The translations under genes were made by a program, and so were the position numbers. The notes beneath the pieces were generated by a model. It searched no databases. It was not told the origin of the DNA and saw nothing but the letters and a program-made list of their open reading frames with translations. A stretch of DNA of 64,000 nucleotides, from contig OZ004589.1 of NCBI GenBank assembly GCA_963924555.1, positions 4,650,001-4,714,000 on the forward strand, read 5' to 3'. The stretch is from Crambe crambe. Lineage: Eukaryota; Porifera; Demospongiae; Poecilosclerida; Crambeidae. Shown here in pieces: positions 34,001 to 47,600 of the stretch (within the stretch, counting starts at the first letter, position 1; each line of letters opens with the position of its first letter).

Positions 34001-37000
34001 AGTGGTTTGGCATGGGACAATAGTTCATTAAAGTCTTCCCATGAGTAAAGTACTTCTGATGCTCGGAAACAAACAAGGTGTAGCAATCTAGTGCCGATTA
34101 GCCAGCCAGAGCTATCTCAGCTTGGCATGAGACGATTAATTAAAATGCTTCTATAAGCAGGAGTTGCCCAATGCAAACAAGGTGTAGCAATTTAAGACTT
34201 CCATCACACAGACTATCATTGTAGGATGTACGGCATCTTTGTATCACAGCAAAGTGAGATGTGTACAAACAAAGAGTTCTAAGGTAACTAAGGAGTGTCA
34301 TTTTGTATCACACAGGGACATACATACAATGTTACTATGCAGCGATAAGTCAGATCATACCTACGAACTTGATAGCTAGATGGCTTTCTATTGCTGTAGG
34401 CAAGTAGGTACATATCTCTCATGCAATATTTAAGGGAATCAAGAATGGTGAGAGAGTTGAATCACCTCCATTATGCTAATGTAACAATCATAAAATCAAT
34501 GCAAAAACGCCATGTTTATAACACTGCACTCTATGATTTACACCAAACAGATAATGACTAGGTTAGGGGATACTCCAGCCCTTAAAGGATAAGCTCCATT
34601 GTTTATGGAAAATGTGTACAGCACTAAATCTGAAATACCATTTCTCTCTATCGATTCTGATTAGCGCCTAGAGGTGAATAATTGACAACACACACCTACA
34701 GAGATAGACTTACTGTGACTCCAGACTCAATGGCTGGAACTAATCTGACCTCTGTACCATCTTCAATACCATTGTCCCTCAGGGTTCCCGTGTCCAAAGC
34801 ACTGCAAAAGGATAAAGAAATAGTTGGTCATTTCTTACCATGACTAAATTGACCCTGTGAATGATGTGTATACATTTCCTGCATACCCAGGGAAGATCTA
34901 TAATTTCAAGTCAGCGATCCTGCAGCTTGCAGCCTTTGGACTAGGACAAAGTATGTTTTCCAGAGGAAATATCATGAGCACTCCAGGAAAAGGGTGTACT
35001 AATTAGCTATTGTTATTAGAGGAATTTCTTATTACAGATGCTCAATTCTAGGACTCAGAATTCCTCATTACAGATGCTTCTAGGACTCAAAAAAAAAAAA
35101 AAATCAGAAAAAAATAACATATTCTGAAAGTGATTATAGAGAGTTTCAATACACATGTTGATGCAGAGTAAAGTGCTGTTTATCAGTTCAAACTGCATTA
35201 CTACTAATATTGTTTGTTTGCCTATCTTTTGACCAACCTTACATATATTATATCCATAACAACTGCATGCACACACATACACACCTGCTTGCCAAAGTGT
35301 TCCCCACTGGTAGCCATGCAGGTTGACAGCAACCCACACAAAAACCCTTGTGTGGACTTCCAAGTGTGTGTCCAGCTGGTCTATTCTCATGGTTCTGATA
35401 TGACACAAAAGCTAAACACCCCACCAAGGGCATGTCATGCCGTTGGATGTGAGAAAGGACCCATTCAAGTGCTTGTGATAAAGCCGACACAGAAACCTTC
35501 AAAATTGACAACTCAAAGTGTGCCCAAAGTGAAAAGGAAATGAACTTAAGAAAATTGTCCCAAGCAGTTCTTTGATATCCAAACATCCACGAGGCAAGCT
35601 ATCTAGAGTTATGTCATGCTAAATGATGCAGCTATCACAAATGTATTGGGGGCATAATAGGATGCACATCACATAAAGTGGGGGATATGATATATGTACA
35701 ATGGCTATACCATCAGTCCCACACACACAGCAACATGGGAACATTATCAACCTATCCCTTCCAAGGTGTGGGGGGCTCGTTATAATCAGATTTGTGCTAC
35801 TACGCAGCAAGTTCTCTCCCATGACATCATCAAATGGACGGACATGCATGTAGTTTCACCAATTGAAATTACTATACGACTAATTAACCACTAGCATACC
35901 ATGATCAGTCTGGAATCCCTACTCACTCTGTACAAGTCTACAAAGAGCCAAAGGCAAGAGTAACCTTTTAAACACGTTGAAAAGAAGCTACTTCTCCAAT
36001 TGGAGTATTTTCCCAAACTGTTGACATTCCTGTCACTAATGTGATACATAAGCTGGTACCTCATGTGAAATCAGTAATATAAGCCGATAGACTGGGTACT
36101 CCATATGGAGGTGTAAATTGCATCATAGGAACTCCACTCACAGCCTGCATGTGTAATAACTAAGCCAACTTCAGAAAGGCGCATGATGTGGAGAGGAAAT
36201 CCTCCTCTCTACTACATGCCTTCTGCCTTCTGAACACATTTTACTTCTAATTTTACAGCCAATCTTCCCCCTAAGCCACACACTCTTTCTATCATACACC
36301 TTCTGCTTTCTGAACACCAGAGGATACTTTCATAGCCGATCTTCCCCCTAAGCCACACTCACTTCCCTTATGCTTATAGTGCACCCCCTTTCTGAAACCT
36401 TCAGATCTCCAAAGAGCCTACATCGCTTCCTCTAAATGCTACTACAACTACCTAGGGCTCATTCCTCTCCCAAGATAAGTCATGTTTGGTTTACTACTAA
36501 CAGATGCCTCTTTCCTCCTTCCCTTCCTGTAAATGTGGGAAAAAAGCCATTAGTAAGTTCACTATCAGTACTGAATAATGTCATACAACCTTCATACCTA
36601 CAGTGATTAAGCAGCATTACTGAAAAAAAATTGCATTGGACAAGTGCGTTGAAAAGGTTTCCTCATCTCAGGGGTGAATAATATGGCCAATGTACTTGAT
36701 TATAGAGGTGTTTCAGCATTCTATCCCAAGCCATTTTCTTTTATTACAACGCCTACAAATCACGTGCAAGTTATAAAATGTTCTTCTATTGTTCCACAGC
36801 TTTGCCTACAATGGCCATCCGAATGTTCTAAAGTGGTACAAATTCGGGGCTGTTTCAGACGGGCAAGGGCTTTACTCATGGTGGATGCTTGAACCAGCAA
36901 AAAGCCACTTGCTGTAGACTTTGTGTACGGCACCTGATGATTGAATCTGTCCAACTACTACCCACATGACGAGAGCTAAGTCATGCACATACACACTCCA

Positions 37001-40000
37001 TAGAGCAGAGCATGGGAAAAAACACTTGTCAGATGAGATGTAACACACTTGCCAAATCTAATCACAGGCCTTGGTCACCAGGACCTTTTGAAACACAGCA
37101 GTTGAGTTTGTGATCCTTTGGGGCGAGTGCATGGGAAATCACACGGAAGAGAAATAGAGTGAGACTACTACATCAGTCTAACATTACTAATCATCCACTA
37201 AATTACATTTTCTTTTCCATCAATAATGGAATGTAAAGCTAGACTACTGAATAAGTGTTGATCACATCTGATCAGGGGATTGGGTAGTCAGTTTACTACC
37301 AAGAGGGAGACAGCTTACTGCTTATGGTAACCTCGCTACTAACTGGCAGTGTATGCCTGGGAAAGTTCACCTTCTGTAAGCCAATTACCTCAAGGAAGAT
37401 TAATACTCACACTGACAGGATACAGGAAATGAGGATTTCATTAACCTTTTACTACCACATGCAAGCTAGCAACCTAATAGTGCATAGCAGATGTTGATAA
37501 AATATTTTCCAGTCATAATAATTTTTTTCTCACCCAGCCCCACGTAATCACCATATAAGCCATAGAGCTGATAGCAGCTGTATGCCAGCCAATCCACCCA
37601 ACATTCCCTTATGCATTACTGCATTTGAAGCACATAAAAGGGACGGGAATATTGGAAGAGTGTGAAGGAAAAAAATTAACTAATTCGCTTATCACCTTTT
37701 AAAAAAATACTAATAATATACTGAATAGCCAGCCCCTTGCCTCCAACTACTAGCTGGTACAGAGGCTTCTCATAAAAGCATAGAACATACAAATGCATGG
37801 GAAATTACCACATTTCACAAGAGGGATCTGGGGCTTCATGTGAGGTGCTGGGACTTGGTTAATTAGAGGTGTTAACATGCTTTACACAACAAAGAGATTA
37901 AGTGTTAGTGGTCCTATCAATGTAGTGCTGCACCCCTGTCTCATGTGAGCCTGCTGCTGAGGGCATCCTTGGCACTCATCTGAAAAGAGTGATAAGATTA
38001 CAAGTAGGGGTGTTATTAGCATGGTGCCCAGTCACTAATGAAAGAGGCTGCCAATGTGTTAGCTAGATGGAGTAAAGGATGCCCAACTAGGATGCCAGTG
38101 ATGTTGCTCCATGCTCTAATGGAATAGTGTCACACCACACCACTTCCTGGAGTAAGGCTTTCTTTAAAGGATGCAACGTGTGCAAGTTCACTCTACACTA
38201 CTCCAATGGAATACCACAAAGAGCACAGTACAAACATGCATCACTCAGACAAGACTAATTGACAATACAGAGAAAGGTTGCTACACCACACCTTGATTCT
38301 TTCAGTGTTTTCTTTAAAGAGTACTATACGCTCTCATTATAGTCTTTAAAGGGTGTATGTACCACTCTGATGGAACAATTTAGTTTTCTTTAAAGGGAGC
38401 AATCTCTAATGGAAGAACTATTGATTGTCCCTTATGGACACACACATACTACACTACACTACTCAGTAACCAACCACATGTGCTAATTCATACAAGCATT
38501 TGTGGTTACTTCCAACAAACTGGCAGTGGTTGAACAAATTATAGACTGCCCATTCTATGTGCATGCCATCCCAACAAGGAACACTGGGTGTACATAATCC
38601 ATTATTATCTCCACTAATATACAATACAAGAGGCTTGATCCCAGTTAATAAAATTTCCATGAATTTACAAAGACGATATTCACATGCCAATAAATAGTGT
38701 TGGAATACACCAAGTGCGTAACATTATAACATACATACCACGCACACACCCCTTTTTGGTCTGGGCCAATGTACACACCCCCTTTTGGTCTGGGCCGACT
38801 AGAAGGTGTGTGGATACAATGCATGGCTCATAAATAACTTGGCTCGGTAGATATGGCCTGCACCATAAATTATATATAAATATATATATATTATAATTAT
38901 AACAAAGGACCCATTTGCAAAAATCAGACCACATCCTAATACTATTGCCAATGGGATAATTAATGTCTACCCTGGAGGTTGTCCAGTCACACCCTCTTTT
39001 CTAAAATATGGGTAATATGGGATAGACTATTATATCTTCTGCATGAATAAGGCAATGAATAATTCTAGATCCCAAGGTTGTATAACATACCACACCCCGA
39101 TACCAAATGCTACCAGACTATAGAGGTAATGAATACCTCTTCATAAAACAGCTCCCCCAGAGAAACATTCTCCCACTCTTGAGTGCTGGTATTACAGCTA
39201 CCATTACAGTAAACAGAGTAGATATGACAATCCTCCATAGCACGCTATTCTTGTAACTAGAAACCTAGATTGATACATCATAGGATAAGCAGGCAAGTAC
39301 TGATATTGCAGAGTACCAGATGTGTTTATGTGAACGAGTGCAATACAGTCAACAACATTAAAGTACCTTATGGGAAAGATGCGGTTGCTAGGTGCTACGT
39401 ACAGTAACAAGCTGGGACAGGAGCAATGTAATAATATGAAACACTTGAAATTTCAGAGCACCTACTTGTTCTTTTTTTAAAAGGCTACAGCCTTACAGCC
39501 TTAATGTATGCTCTTATGGGAGATGCAAGATTTGAAAAACATGAAAGCACTAGAATACTTATGGGAAGATACAGTTGGTTATATGCATCCAAGTGCCCTT
39601 GCAGTATTGGTTGTTATGAGAGAAGCAAGAGCCATAATGCAACCACCATTTGAAACAAAATCAACATTGAATGCCATAAAGTGTCATTAGTTCTTGCCCT
39701 TGGGAATACTGAACTACTGCTTCATCACGGGAATGACAAGGGTTGCTGGTTGTTGTAGTCAACAAGCACCTCAAAGTTTAAAGGAAGACGCAAAGAGTTG
39801 CGTATCTGATACATGAATATTGAAGTGTTTTGCTCCCTACTATGTTTCCTTATGGGAAAGACAAGTGTGATAGTCAACAAGGTTCTAGATTGAGTCTATA
39901 AAGGATGATACAAGAGCTACAAAGTGCCATAAAATATCTGATATACAGTGTCCCTGAATTATTGCTACACATCCTTATGGGAAAGACAGAGTTGCTAGGT

Positions 40001-41777
40001 GCTGTAGTCAACAAGGGTGTGTTTCTGTGGAAGGGCTTGTATGGATAAGCTTGGACATAATATCACAACAGTGCTATCTTGTGAGAAAGAGAGGGCTACA
40101 TAGTACAAACAGTCTCCATGAAGGATATCCTGCTGTCTATGGGTGTATATAAGAAATCCAATTTGGCATCATGACATAGTACATATTAGCTCAGTGAAAT
40201 GTACATAGAACTGTGAGAAAGTTTACATGCATTCCCAACAAAACTATTCCACTGACTAATGACTTTACTAATGCATGTTGTATACATGTTAACTACTAAG
40301 TACATGCATGTCAACTACTAAGTACATGCATGTCAATGCCACCATAACCAAGCTGACTTAGTGAAATCCTATTCTAGCTGTCCCTATTGAGGTCATCTAC
40401 TCTCCAATAGAGATACCCTGATAAATAATTAGGCAAAACTTTCTTCGCCAACTTCACAACTGTAATTCCAATAGCAACTTTACAACTGTGTAATTATTGA
40501 ACTGCCAATAGCAAGTTGCCCGATCATATGACCTGGCCAAGTGTCTTTTTACACCCAATGCAATCAGTGGCCACAAACTGGTTACTTTGGGGGTGCCTAA
40601 CTTTGATATTTAGTGGAGGGAATGTTGTGTGGAGACACGGAGATACCACCGTCTACCCCCAATGACAACCACACGTTCAACATGTGGCAATGCCTCCATT
40701 GGGAATGGGTTGGCACAACCAGATAATCAGAATTCCAACTCGATATAATACCTCATAGCATGCTTAAAAAGAAATTTTGAAATTTTGGCAAGAGGTATTT
40801 CTTACTAAATGAACAGTGAGCAGCAGTTGGGAGGGACAAACCTGTGAGATAAGGGTGGAGGTGACGCCTCAAAATTGATACTCTGGACTGGGTGTAACTT
40901 GTGTACTAAACTTTGTATGGTACATTGTCTACCATTGAGCAGTTGGGCAGGTTATAAGACAAAGGCCTTCTGTTCATCAGTTCTTTGTCATTATTTAACG
41001 GCTTCAACAATAAGAGAACCAATGTGACCACGTATTGCGTTGTAACCACATCTTTTGACCAAACAATCCCCTACCAGTCCACTAAAGATGATGACAAAGT
41101 AACAACTTACAAAGTGGTAACCAATAAGCAGCTCATACTGCTTATTGGTTACCACCTTCTACAAGTAACTTTTTTGGGCTTATTTATCTGTGGTTCCATG
41201 AAATCACAAACCGTTCTACCCTACAGTACAGTGTAGACTACTACGAAAAGAATGCAAAATGTAAGCATTACCCAGCAACCCTCAAGGCGAATATGGTTCA
41301 TCTCTGGTTCATCTCTAGTATAGTTACCTCAGAGGAGGTGCTGCATTAGTTGGTGAGCAGGGATTCATTAGAGGCTGAGAGTGTAAAAGTGTGATAAATC
41401 ACAGGAGAAGTGGAAATAAGGCATTCCAGTATTATTTTCTGGTGTGAAGTAATTAGCAATAGTCAGCCCCCTTCTTTCCAACACTACAGTCTCAACCAGG
41501 GACTGACAGGTGGATAGCAGCATGCAAAATGAATAGCTTACTTGTTGTGCAAAAGTAGAGTCATCTTTTGTGGAGAAAGACCCATTCTGTCGCTGATACT
41601 CTCTTTTAACGTGGTTACCTTTGTAGCAGGCGGGACTGATAGAGCGAAAGAAGGTCCAATGGTGGGCTGTATACGGACTGAAATTGTTCTTTGGTGGTGT
41701 TTCTTCCCAGTACTCTGACCTGAAGCGCTGTGTCTGCTGCCACTGCTACCGCCATTCGAGCTATTCGAAGAAGACAT
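25095..41777 (-). CDS. MIDN: midnolin orthologue: N-terminal ubiquitin-like domain and C-terminal proteasome-binding helix region
   Basis: There are four exons: 41777-41542, 34801-34714, 26763-26698 and 26597-25095. Introns are 6.74 kb, 7.95 kb and 100 bp. Phases agree and the total is 630 residues. Residues 31 to about 103 form a ubiquitin-like fold (TISVRIQPTIGPSFALSV to EVRLVPAIESG). DDFLNGKFPLSVAIRVG at about 132-148 matches the midnolin segment following the ubiquitin-like domain. Low-complexity Ser and His runs follow (His at about 234-246). AVMEAISEILKKMY near 476 and the basic helix QQLRDKVANLKWKMQHKRAM near 565 match the conserved C-terminal regions. In mammals midnolin captures unstructured strands of nuclear transcription factors and delivers them to the proteasome without ubiquitination. 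The ubiquitin-like, capture and C-terminal helix parts are all present here. Identification is by conserved blocks and domain order. Confidence 0.9.
26764..34713. other. MIDN intron 2 (about 8 kb), no nested gene seen
   Basis: No coding exon is supported on either strand. Small features include a 9-bp stem, 4-base-loop hairpin at 27239-27260 (CCTCGGCAC), a poly-A run at about 28634-28652, and a purine-rich tract at about 32400-32440. A GAGACCACC-type dispersed repeat at about 29150-29200 is also found at 47.6 and 52 kb. Most of the intron looks like unique AT-rich sequence. Confidence 0.5.
34802..41541. other. MIDN intron 1 (about 6.7 kb), no nested gene seen
   Basis: No coding exon is supported. 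It contains a perfect 17-bp stem hairpin with an 8-base loop at 41114-41155 (GTGGTAACCAATAAGCA). A short tandem duplication lies at about 38745-38796 (TTTTGGTCTGGGCC). TTATGGGA-containing sequences recur loosely between 39370 and 39990 (CTTATGGGAAAGA). Confidence 0.5.
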
Positions 41778-42000
41778 GGTACTACTGTAGTCTAGAAAAT
41801 GGAATGAGAAAAAAAACAGACAACTACTCGAAAGTAGCTTAGCTATATGCTACGAACGCTAGAAGCTAGAACTGAATACATTCTTCAACGACTAATAATT
41901 AATACAAGAAAATTATCTATGATTAACCTCAAACTTCCTGGCGCGCCTCCTAGATACCGGATCTGGCCGGGTACAGAGGTCACGGGGGCGTTACGTATTA
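41778..42000. promoter_or_regulatory. probable bidirectional promoter of MIDN and RWDD3
   Basis: The two start codons point away from each other and are only 223 bp apart. The RWDD3-proximal half has locally raised GC (GGCGCGCCTCC, CCGGATCTGGCCGGGT) compared with the AT-rich surroundings. No TATA box was identified for either gene. The shared promoter is inferred from spacing. Confidence 0.6.
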
Positions 42001-42812
42001 ATGGCTGAAGAGGATGTTGAAACTTGTCCCCAGCTGCAAAAGCAAGAGATTTTTTCACTGAAGAGCATCTATAGTGAGGAAGGAGAGTGTGTGGTATTTC
42101 AGGCACAATCAGAATCAGGTTCAGAGACAATATCAGGTGACCTTTTGTTGAGTGATGTGGAAACTCTATTTGGAAGTGGAACCATTCACATAATAATTGT
42201 GCTCAAAATACAAACAGAACACATGCTTTTATCTCCCCAAGTTAAGTTCTCTCTGCCACCATCTTATCCGAAATATGAACCACCAATTATTAGTATAATA
42301 TGTGACCATATTGTGAAGGATAAAATGTTGGAAGTTTTGGAAGATATTAGGTCATTCTCAAAAACCCTGCTACCTGAACCTTGTATATTCAACCTCCTTG
42401 AAAGGATCAAGGATAGAATGTCTAATTTGAAGTCATCTGAACTACAAGTTTCAAGCAAGTCCAGTATAATAGTAACTAAATTCTTGACTAAATTTCACAT
42501 TTAAAACACCAGCAGGGAGCTAATCAGCCACTCTATCAGCTGGTTCATGAAAATTTGATTAAGAATTGAGTAGTTATAATGGTAGTTATAGTAGGTATCA
42601 AGTGAGTGACTGACTAATGAGACCACATGCATGTAATGGATCAACTTAATTGAGATCAAATAAATGCAAATAGACTCTACATAGCTATCCTTAATTTTAT
42701 TATTTTTTTGACAGTGTCTGGCCTAGCTACTTCTGGTTGTCCAATTATTTTGCACACAACGCCCACAGGTACTTGTGAGCTCAATTCAACACATAATTTT
42801 GATTGTCCTGCC

Positions 42813-42904
<92 letters not shown>

Positions 42905-43567
42905 TGGGGGGGCTAATTTCATCACCATTAGAGTCGGTAAAGGGTCACCAAGTTGGTGTCCACAGTTCTAATTACATGTACATGACTGATTCCCTTACAC
43001 CTTGTAGCTACTGCAGAAAAAATCTCATACTCACCTGAAAAAGCTATCACAAAGGTCTTCATTTGCATTACAAAACTGGACCACATGCGAAATGAACAGA
43101 AATATTTCAAATTGCTCAACTCCTGGGCAAAGGAACTTGTGATTACTGGCAAGGTACTGAAAATGGGACGGTGTGCAGTATATGTGGTGTTGCTTGGTGA
43201 TAACAAAGCAATATCAGAATTCATAAAGCGCTGGAAGACACAGAATGTTGACATTGATTCTCATGGAAAGTCTTGCAAGGAGAAGATGATGAGCATTTTG
43301 TGTCAGCAGCAAATAGAAATGGTCCATCATATAAGAAGGTAAAGATAGAATTCAATTAATTAGCAATTCATTCCTCATGTGTTCTGTAATGGTTAAACTA
43401 TCTTTTTCAGCACCAAAGCTGCAAGTTATGCAATTCCTTTACTTTATTACATTTCCTATCAGTGCAGTTTGAACGATGGCCTTGAATTTGTGCTGTGTTC
43501 AGAATCATCTATAGACGAACAATTTCAAGATAAGAACATAAAGGAATTAATCAAAAAACTCATCTAA
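42001..43567 (+). CDS. RWDD3: RWD domain-containing protein 3 (RSUME-like)
   Basis: There are four exons: 42001-42454, 42715-42768, 43017-43338 and 43411-43567, for 328 residues. Residues about 10-140 form an RWD domain (QEIFSLKSIYSEEGE; FSLPPSYPKYEPP is the YPxxxPP signature). The second half carries the family-specific block TKLDHMRNEQKYFKLLNSWA, then GDNKAISEFIKRWKTQNVD and CKEKMMSILC, which align with vertebrate RWDD3. In mammals RWDD3 binds UBC9 and promotes SUMO conjugation. The first intron is the uncertain part: the only phase-compatible donor after the RWD domain is a GC donor (GCAAGT at 42455). The 54-bp second exon could be skipped without breaking the frame. If the first intron is not removed the protein stops at 42504 as a bare RWD domain of 167 residues. 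Confidence 0.85.
42818..42903. repeat. (TTA)n microsatellite
   Basis: About 28 uninterrupted TTA/ATT triplets inside intron 2 of RWDD3. The leucine-run and tyrosine-run open frames through it are artefacts. Confidence 0.95.
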
Positions 43568-45450
43568 TTATAATGAACTTCATTGTAATCTAGAAAGGTG
43601 TGACCATCTTTTCAATTTGAAAATCTATTGCGCTTGCTGCTATCCAGTCTACACGCCAGCGTACATTTACAATACTTTTTGTATTACATGATGACGTCAT
43701 AATTTTTGAGAAAATGGCCGCTGAGGTACATCTCTTGAGCTCGGCTTTTCATCAGACTAGATACCTTATAGGTGGTAGGTTTGTTCTCAACAGATGGTGA
43801 TAGGCTTATTCTACCTTACCATCCGCTATGTAAGTAAACAGTAACTCTTTTTAGCATAGAATAGCCATGGTGGTTGAGAGTCATGGAAGTTTAGATGGCT
43901 TTTAAGGGCCCTTCAGAGAGATGAACAGAAGTTATCTTACTACAAACATATAGTCAGTATGTATTCTAACATGTATGTCCATACTTTAGGTTGATACTTA
44001 CATTGTACAGCAAATGGCCCATGTTTGTATATATAAGTGTATGTTTAATATAATCATAGCAGTGTTAGAATCATTCTCAAGTTAGAATTTTTCATCTGTC
44101 TCAAATAATTTTCATGTCTACTTTGATAGGGTAGACTGTTCATTACTGATCTGGCTCAAATAAGGGTTGATATGTCGGGTGATGGGCAATATTTAGAGTA
44201 CTGTTCTCTGTGTTGGATCTGATACACATTCACTCCCTATGAGCTTGCAAGTTGCAAGGTACTGTAAACCTGAATGTAGTGTTCCTTGAAAGTGTGTTTA
44301 CTATGTTATTCACAGTGAACGCCACCAGTTATTTCCCTGTTAGAAGGTGTGGCTATGTTAGTATGCCTGTAGACCCTGTTTTGCATTGCAGTTTAATATA
44401 CCAGTAGTTACTGGTTTAGGCCTTCGGTCCTAGGTGAAAATTTACATTTCCTGCTACTCAGTTATAGCAAGCTTGACATTGGGTCCAAAATTAACATTTG
44501 TTCCATATTCTCTGGATGTGTATACTGCACGCTCTCCTTATGACACAAATGTAGCAGGGGCCACGTTTACTCTGATGTACTTTACTTGTCATTGATCACT
44601 GCAGGCACTGAAGTAGAAATTCAAGAAACAAAGCTGTCAAGACTGTAGTCATTATAGTGTGTATTGTGATTTATTTGTGGCAAAGATGTGGTGTCATTTA
44701 TACTGTGTTATTATGTTTGAACAGAAATGATTGTTGGATTTATACATGCAGTAAGTATTCCTCTATAGAATGTACCTGGTATCAAAATGAAATAACTTGT
44801 TTACAGGAAATGGCCCTATAATCAAACAATACACTTGAAATTGAGACATGGCTTGATAACTTTCTAGTGGTAATAGCTACATGTACCAAATTCACACTAA
44901 AGGTCATCTGTGCCGGCCTAAAACTGCCACCCAAGTCTTGTTGATTTATGTTGACAGAATCCAGAAATACAAGGTCATAAAAATTTCCTAGTATCCTAGT
45001 GTCCGTATATTCCGCGTGATGAGCATGTAAATGAAATTGTATTGCGTAAATACAACCGGATGCACGCTGGCGATTAGACTGTATCGTCACGTTAACACAA
45101 TCTGGAAAGGTGTGGTCATAAATATATGCCAGCTAGCTAGCTGGTACGTACATATATGGTTAATTAACCGGTACGCGGTTACGTTAGCTACCCGTACCCC
45201 TAGTGTTTTTACGTGATGACCCTTTACTTGACTGCATCGTAAACAAACCTGGTCAGTCGATCTAGCTGCCTTTATTCGCGGAAATGTTACAGTCTTGATA
45301 TTCAGTGCGATCTAGCCCATTCTAAGCGTCAATTCATCGAGAAAACCAAGATCCATCGATTAAGTAAGCCAGCTGCATGCTAGCTAGCTTTGTCATCAGC
45401 TAAGGAAGTTAATAGGTGTGTATACCTAGATGCGGCTAAAAAATTTTGCT
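43568..45450. other. intergenic spacer after RWDD3
   Basis: No gene is supported. It is AT-rich and holds no convincing exon pairs or inverted repeats. Confidence 0.45.
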
Positions 45451-45454
45451 AGCA

Positions 45455-47600
45455 AAGTTAGTTTTGTCCACTGTAACTCAATAGCTAGGCATGTTTCTGT
45501 GCTTAAGAGTGAGATGCAGTTTACCTTTGGTAGCTTGAATGGTATTCTTGTCCATGCCAAGCCCTTTACTCATTCCTTATACATCTCATTACCATTATTT
45601 TGGTCTAACAATTATGCCCTTGGGCATTTGCACTTTTTTTGCTTGCTTATCACTTTGTTGAGATTAACAAAGTTGGTTTTCTCTCTTTATGAGTCTTTAT
45701 GAGTAGTTTCTTCATGCTAGTCCTTGGGGGGTTATTATAATCCCTACAGTTTGATGATTAATTTGGTTAAGAGATCACCCCCTTTCCCTTACCCAAAATG
45801 CAAGCATTGTTGGACAAGCACACACACCCAGTTTCCCCAAGGAAAAACAACAACAACAGAACAGACGTACATAGAAATTATATAGCACAGTTTCTAGCCA
45901 ACTCCCTAGTGTGGGGTGAGCGAAGCAGGTCCAATAAAACTGCCCATTACGTAAGTGTCAAATGTACGTGTTTCACTTTTGTATTGACAGTTGATTTCAC
46001 CTAGCATTGAACCGTCATAAGATCTAATGAACCACATCCAACATAGTTCCTATGGTTACAGATACACAAGTATATTATTCTACACCACATTTCAGGATCA
46101 ACAAAAGCTAAAATATGAAAAGAGGCTGAATTTCCTTATTGTATTAGTATACCCATGGTGACTACTAACTATAAGGCAGTGGAGGAACGAACTCATCATG
46201 TGACACTTGAATCCTTCCTGGTTATCTTGTCTCTGTGTGTCATTGTTTCATGTGTCGGGATCACATTCTGCATGCATGTATACCTAACCATCCTCCTGCT
46301 GGTTCTTCAAGGTGTAAAGACTCATGTTACTGCCTGTGTAATGCCACCTACTTCCTTCTACTGATTCTTCAAGGAATAATATCTACCTACTTCTACTTCT
46401 TCAAGGAATAAAGCTTCACATGCTTTATCTACTCACATAAGCTTCACGTGCTGTACTGCTCATACCTATTAAATTTTACTGATTCTTCAAAGGCTTCACT
46501 TTACTCCCCATGTAATGGACATATCTATCTCTCAGAAATGAATATCTCTGCCCTACTTTTTTGTTTGTTACGATTCCAAGATTTCTGCACTTTGTTCAAT
46601 GATATCTCAAGGGGGTTACTGTCCATAACGTTTGTATAGGTTACTCATTGTATCACCTTACAGAGGATTGCAGGTTGGTTGAGGGAGATTTTGCTTATTG
46701 ACTAGCCATTGTTCAGAACAATAGCTGGTGGCCTCTTATGTAAACAAGCTCCCTCAATCTTCTGTACTTATCACTTAGAGGAACAGTTGATTTCCCTGAA
46801 TTAACAAAAAAAACAACAACAAAAAAAAACCTTTTTTAGCAATCATAAACTTGCTCAAGGATACGATTATCAGGACACTGCTATGATCAGGACACTTGCT
46901 CTGATCAGGACACTTGGACCCTGATCAGGACACTGCTCTGATCAGGACACTGCTATGATCAGGACACTTGCACCCTGATCAGGACACTTGCACTCTGATT
47001 AGGACACTAGACATGCTCTGATCAGGACACTTGCACTCTGATCAGGACACTAGACATGCTATGATCAGGATACTGCTGTGAATAGGACACCCCCTGCCAA
47101 ACCCTATAATTTCTGCCTGACCCATTCCTGGGTTTCACTGTTTGTGAACTATAAAATCAACGAGTACATTGGACTTAGTACAGGGTAAAATGGTACTACT
47201 AGCTATTGAGGTGGTTTGGGACTTGCTTGTGTTTCTAGTTTTGAATGAAGCTAGTTGTTTTAGAAGGTTGGTTTTTATAAAGAACAGGCATTGGACTTAG
47301 AATAGTACAGTGAGTGAGAAAGTTAGTTTTGTCCATTGTAACTCAATAACTAGGCATGTTTCTGTGCTTAAGAGTGAGATGCAGTTTACCTTTGGTAGCT
47401 TGAATGGTATTCTTGTCCATGCCAAGCCCTTTACTCATTACACATCTCTTTAATACCGTTATTTTGGTCTAATAACAAATTAGGCCCTTGGGTATTCACA
47501 TTGCACTTTTTTTTTTTAGTTGGTTTTCTCTCTTCATGAGTCTTTATGAGTAGTCTCTTATCACCTTCTTATCAATAATAAGATACTTCACCAATTCAAC
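45455..47600 (+). repeat. direct duplication of about 150 bp at 45455-45600 and 47320-47470
   Basis: Both copies contain AGTTAGTTTTGTCCA, TAGGCATGTTTCTGTGCTTA, AGATGCAGTTTACCTTTGGT and CCATGCCAAGCCC in the same order and orientation. Downstream TTTATGAGTAGT is also shared. No coding frame runs through both. Confidence 0.75.
46868..47085 (+). repeat. tandem array of a GATCAGGACACT motif
   Basis: About ten copies of GATCAGGACACT are spaced by variable short linkers (TGCTCT, TGCACTCT, AGACATGCTCT), a degenerate minisatellite. Confidence 0.85.

Noticed and set aside
42708..43038. Open frames with long leucine or tyrosine runs
   Set aside because: They are translations of the (TTA)n microsatellite; only the 54-bp stretch before it is a possible exon.
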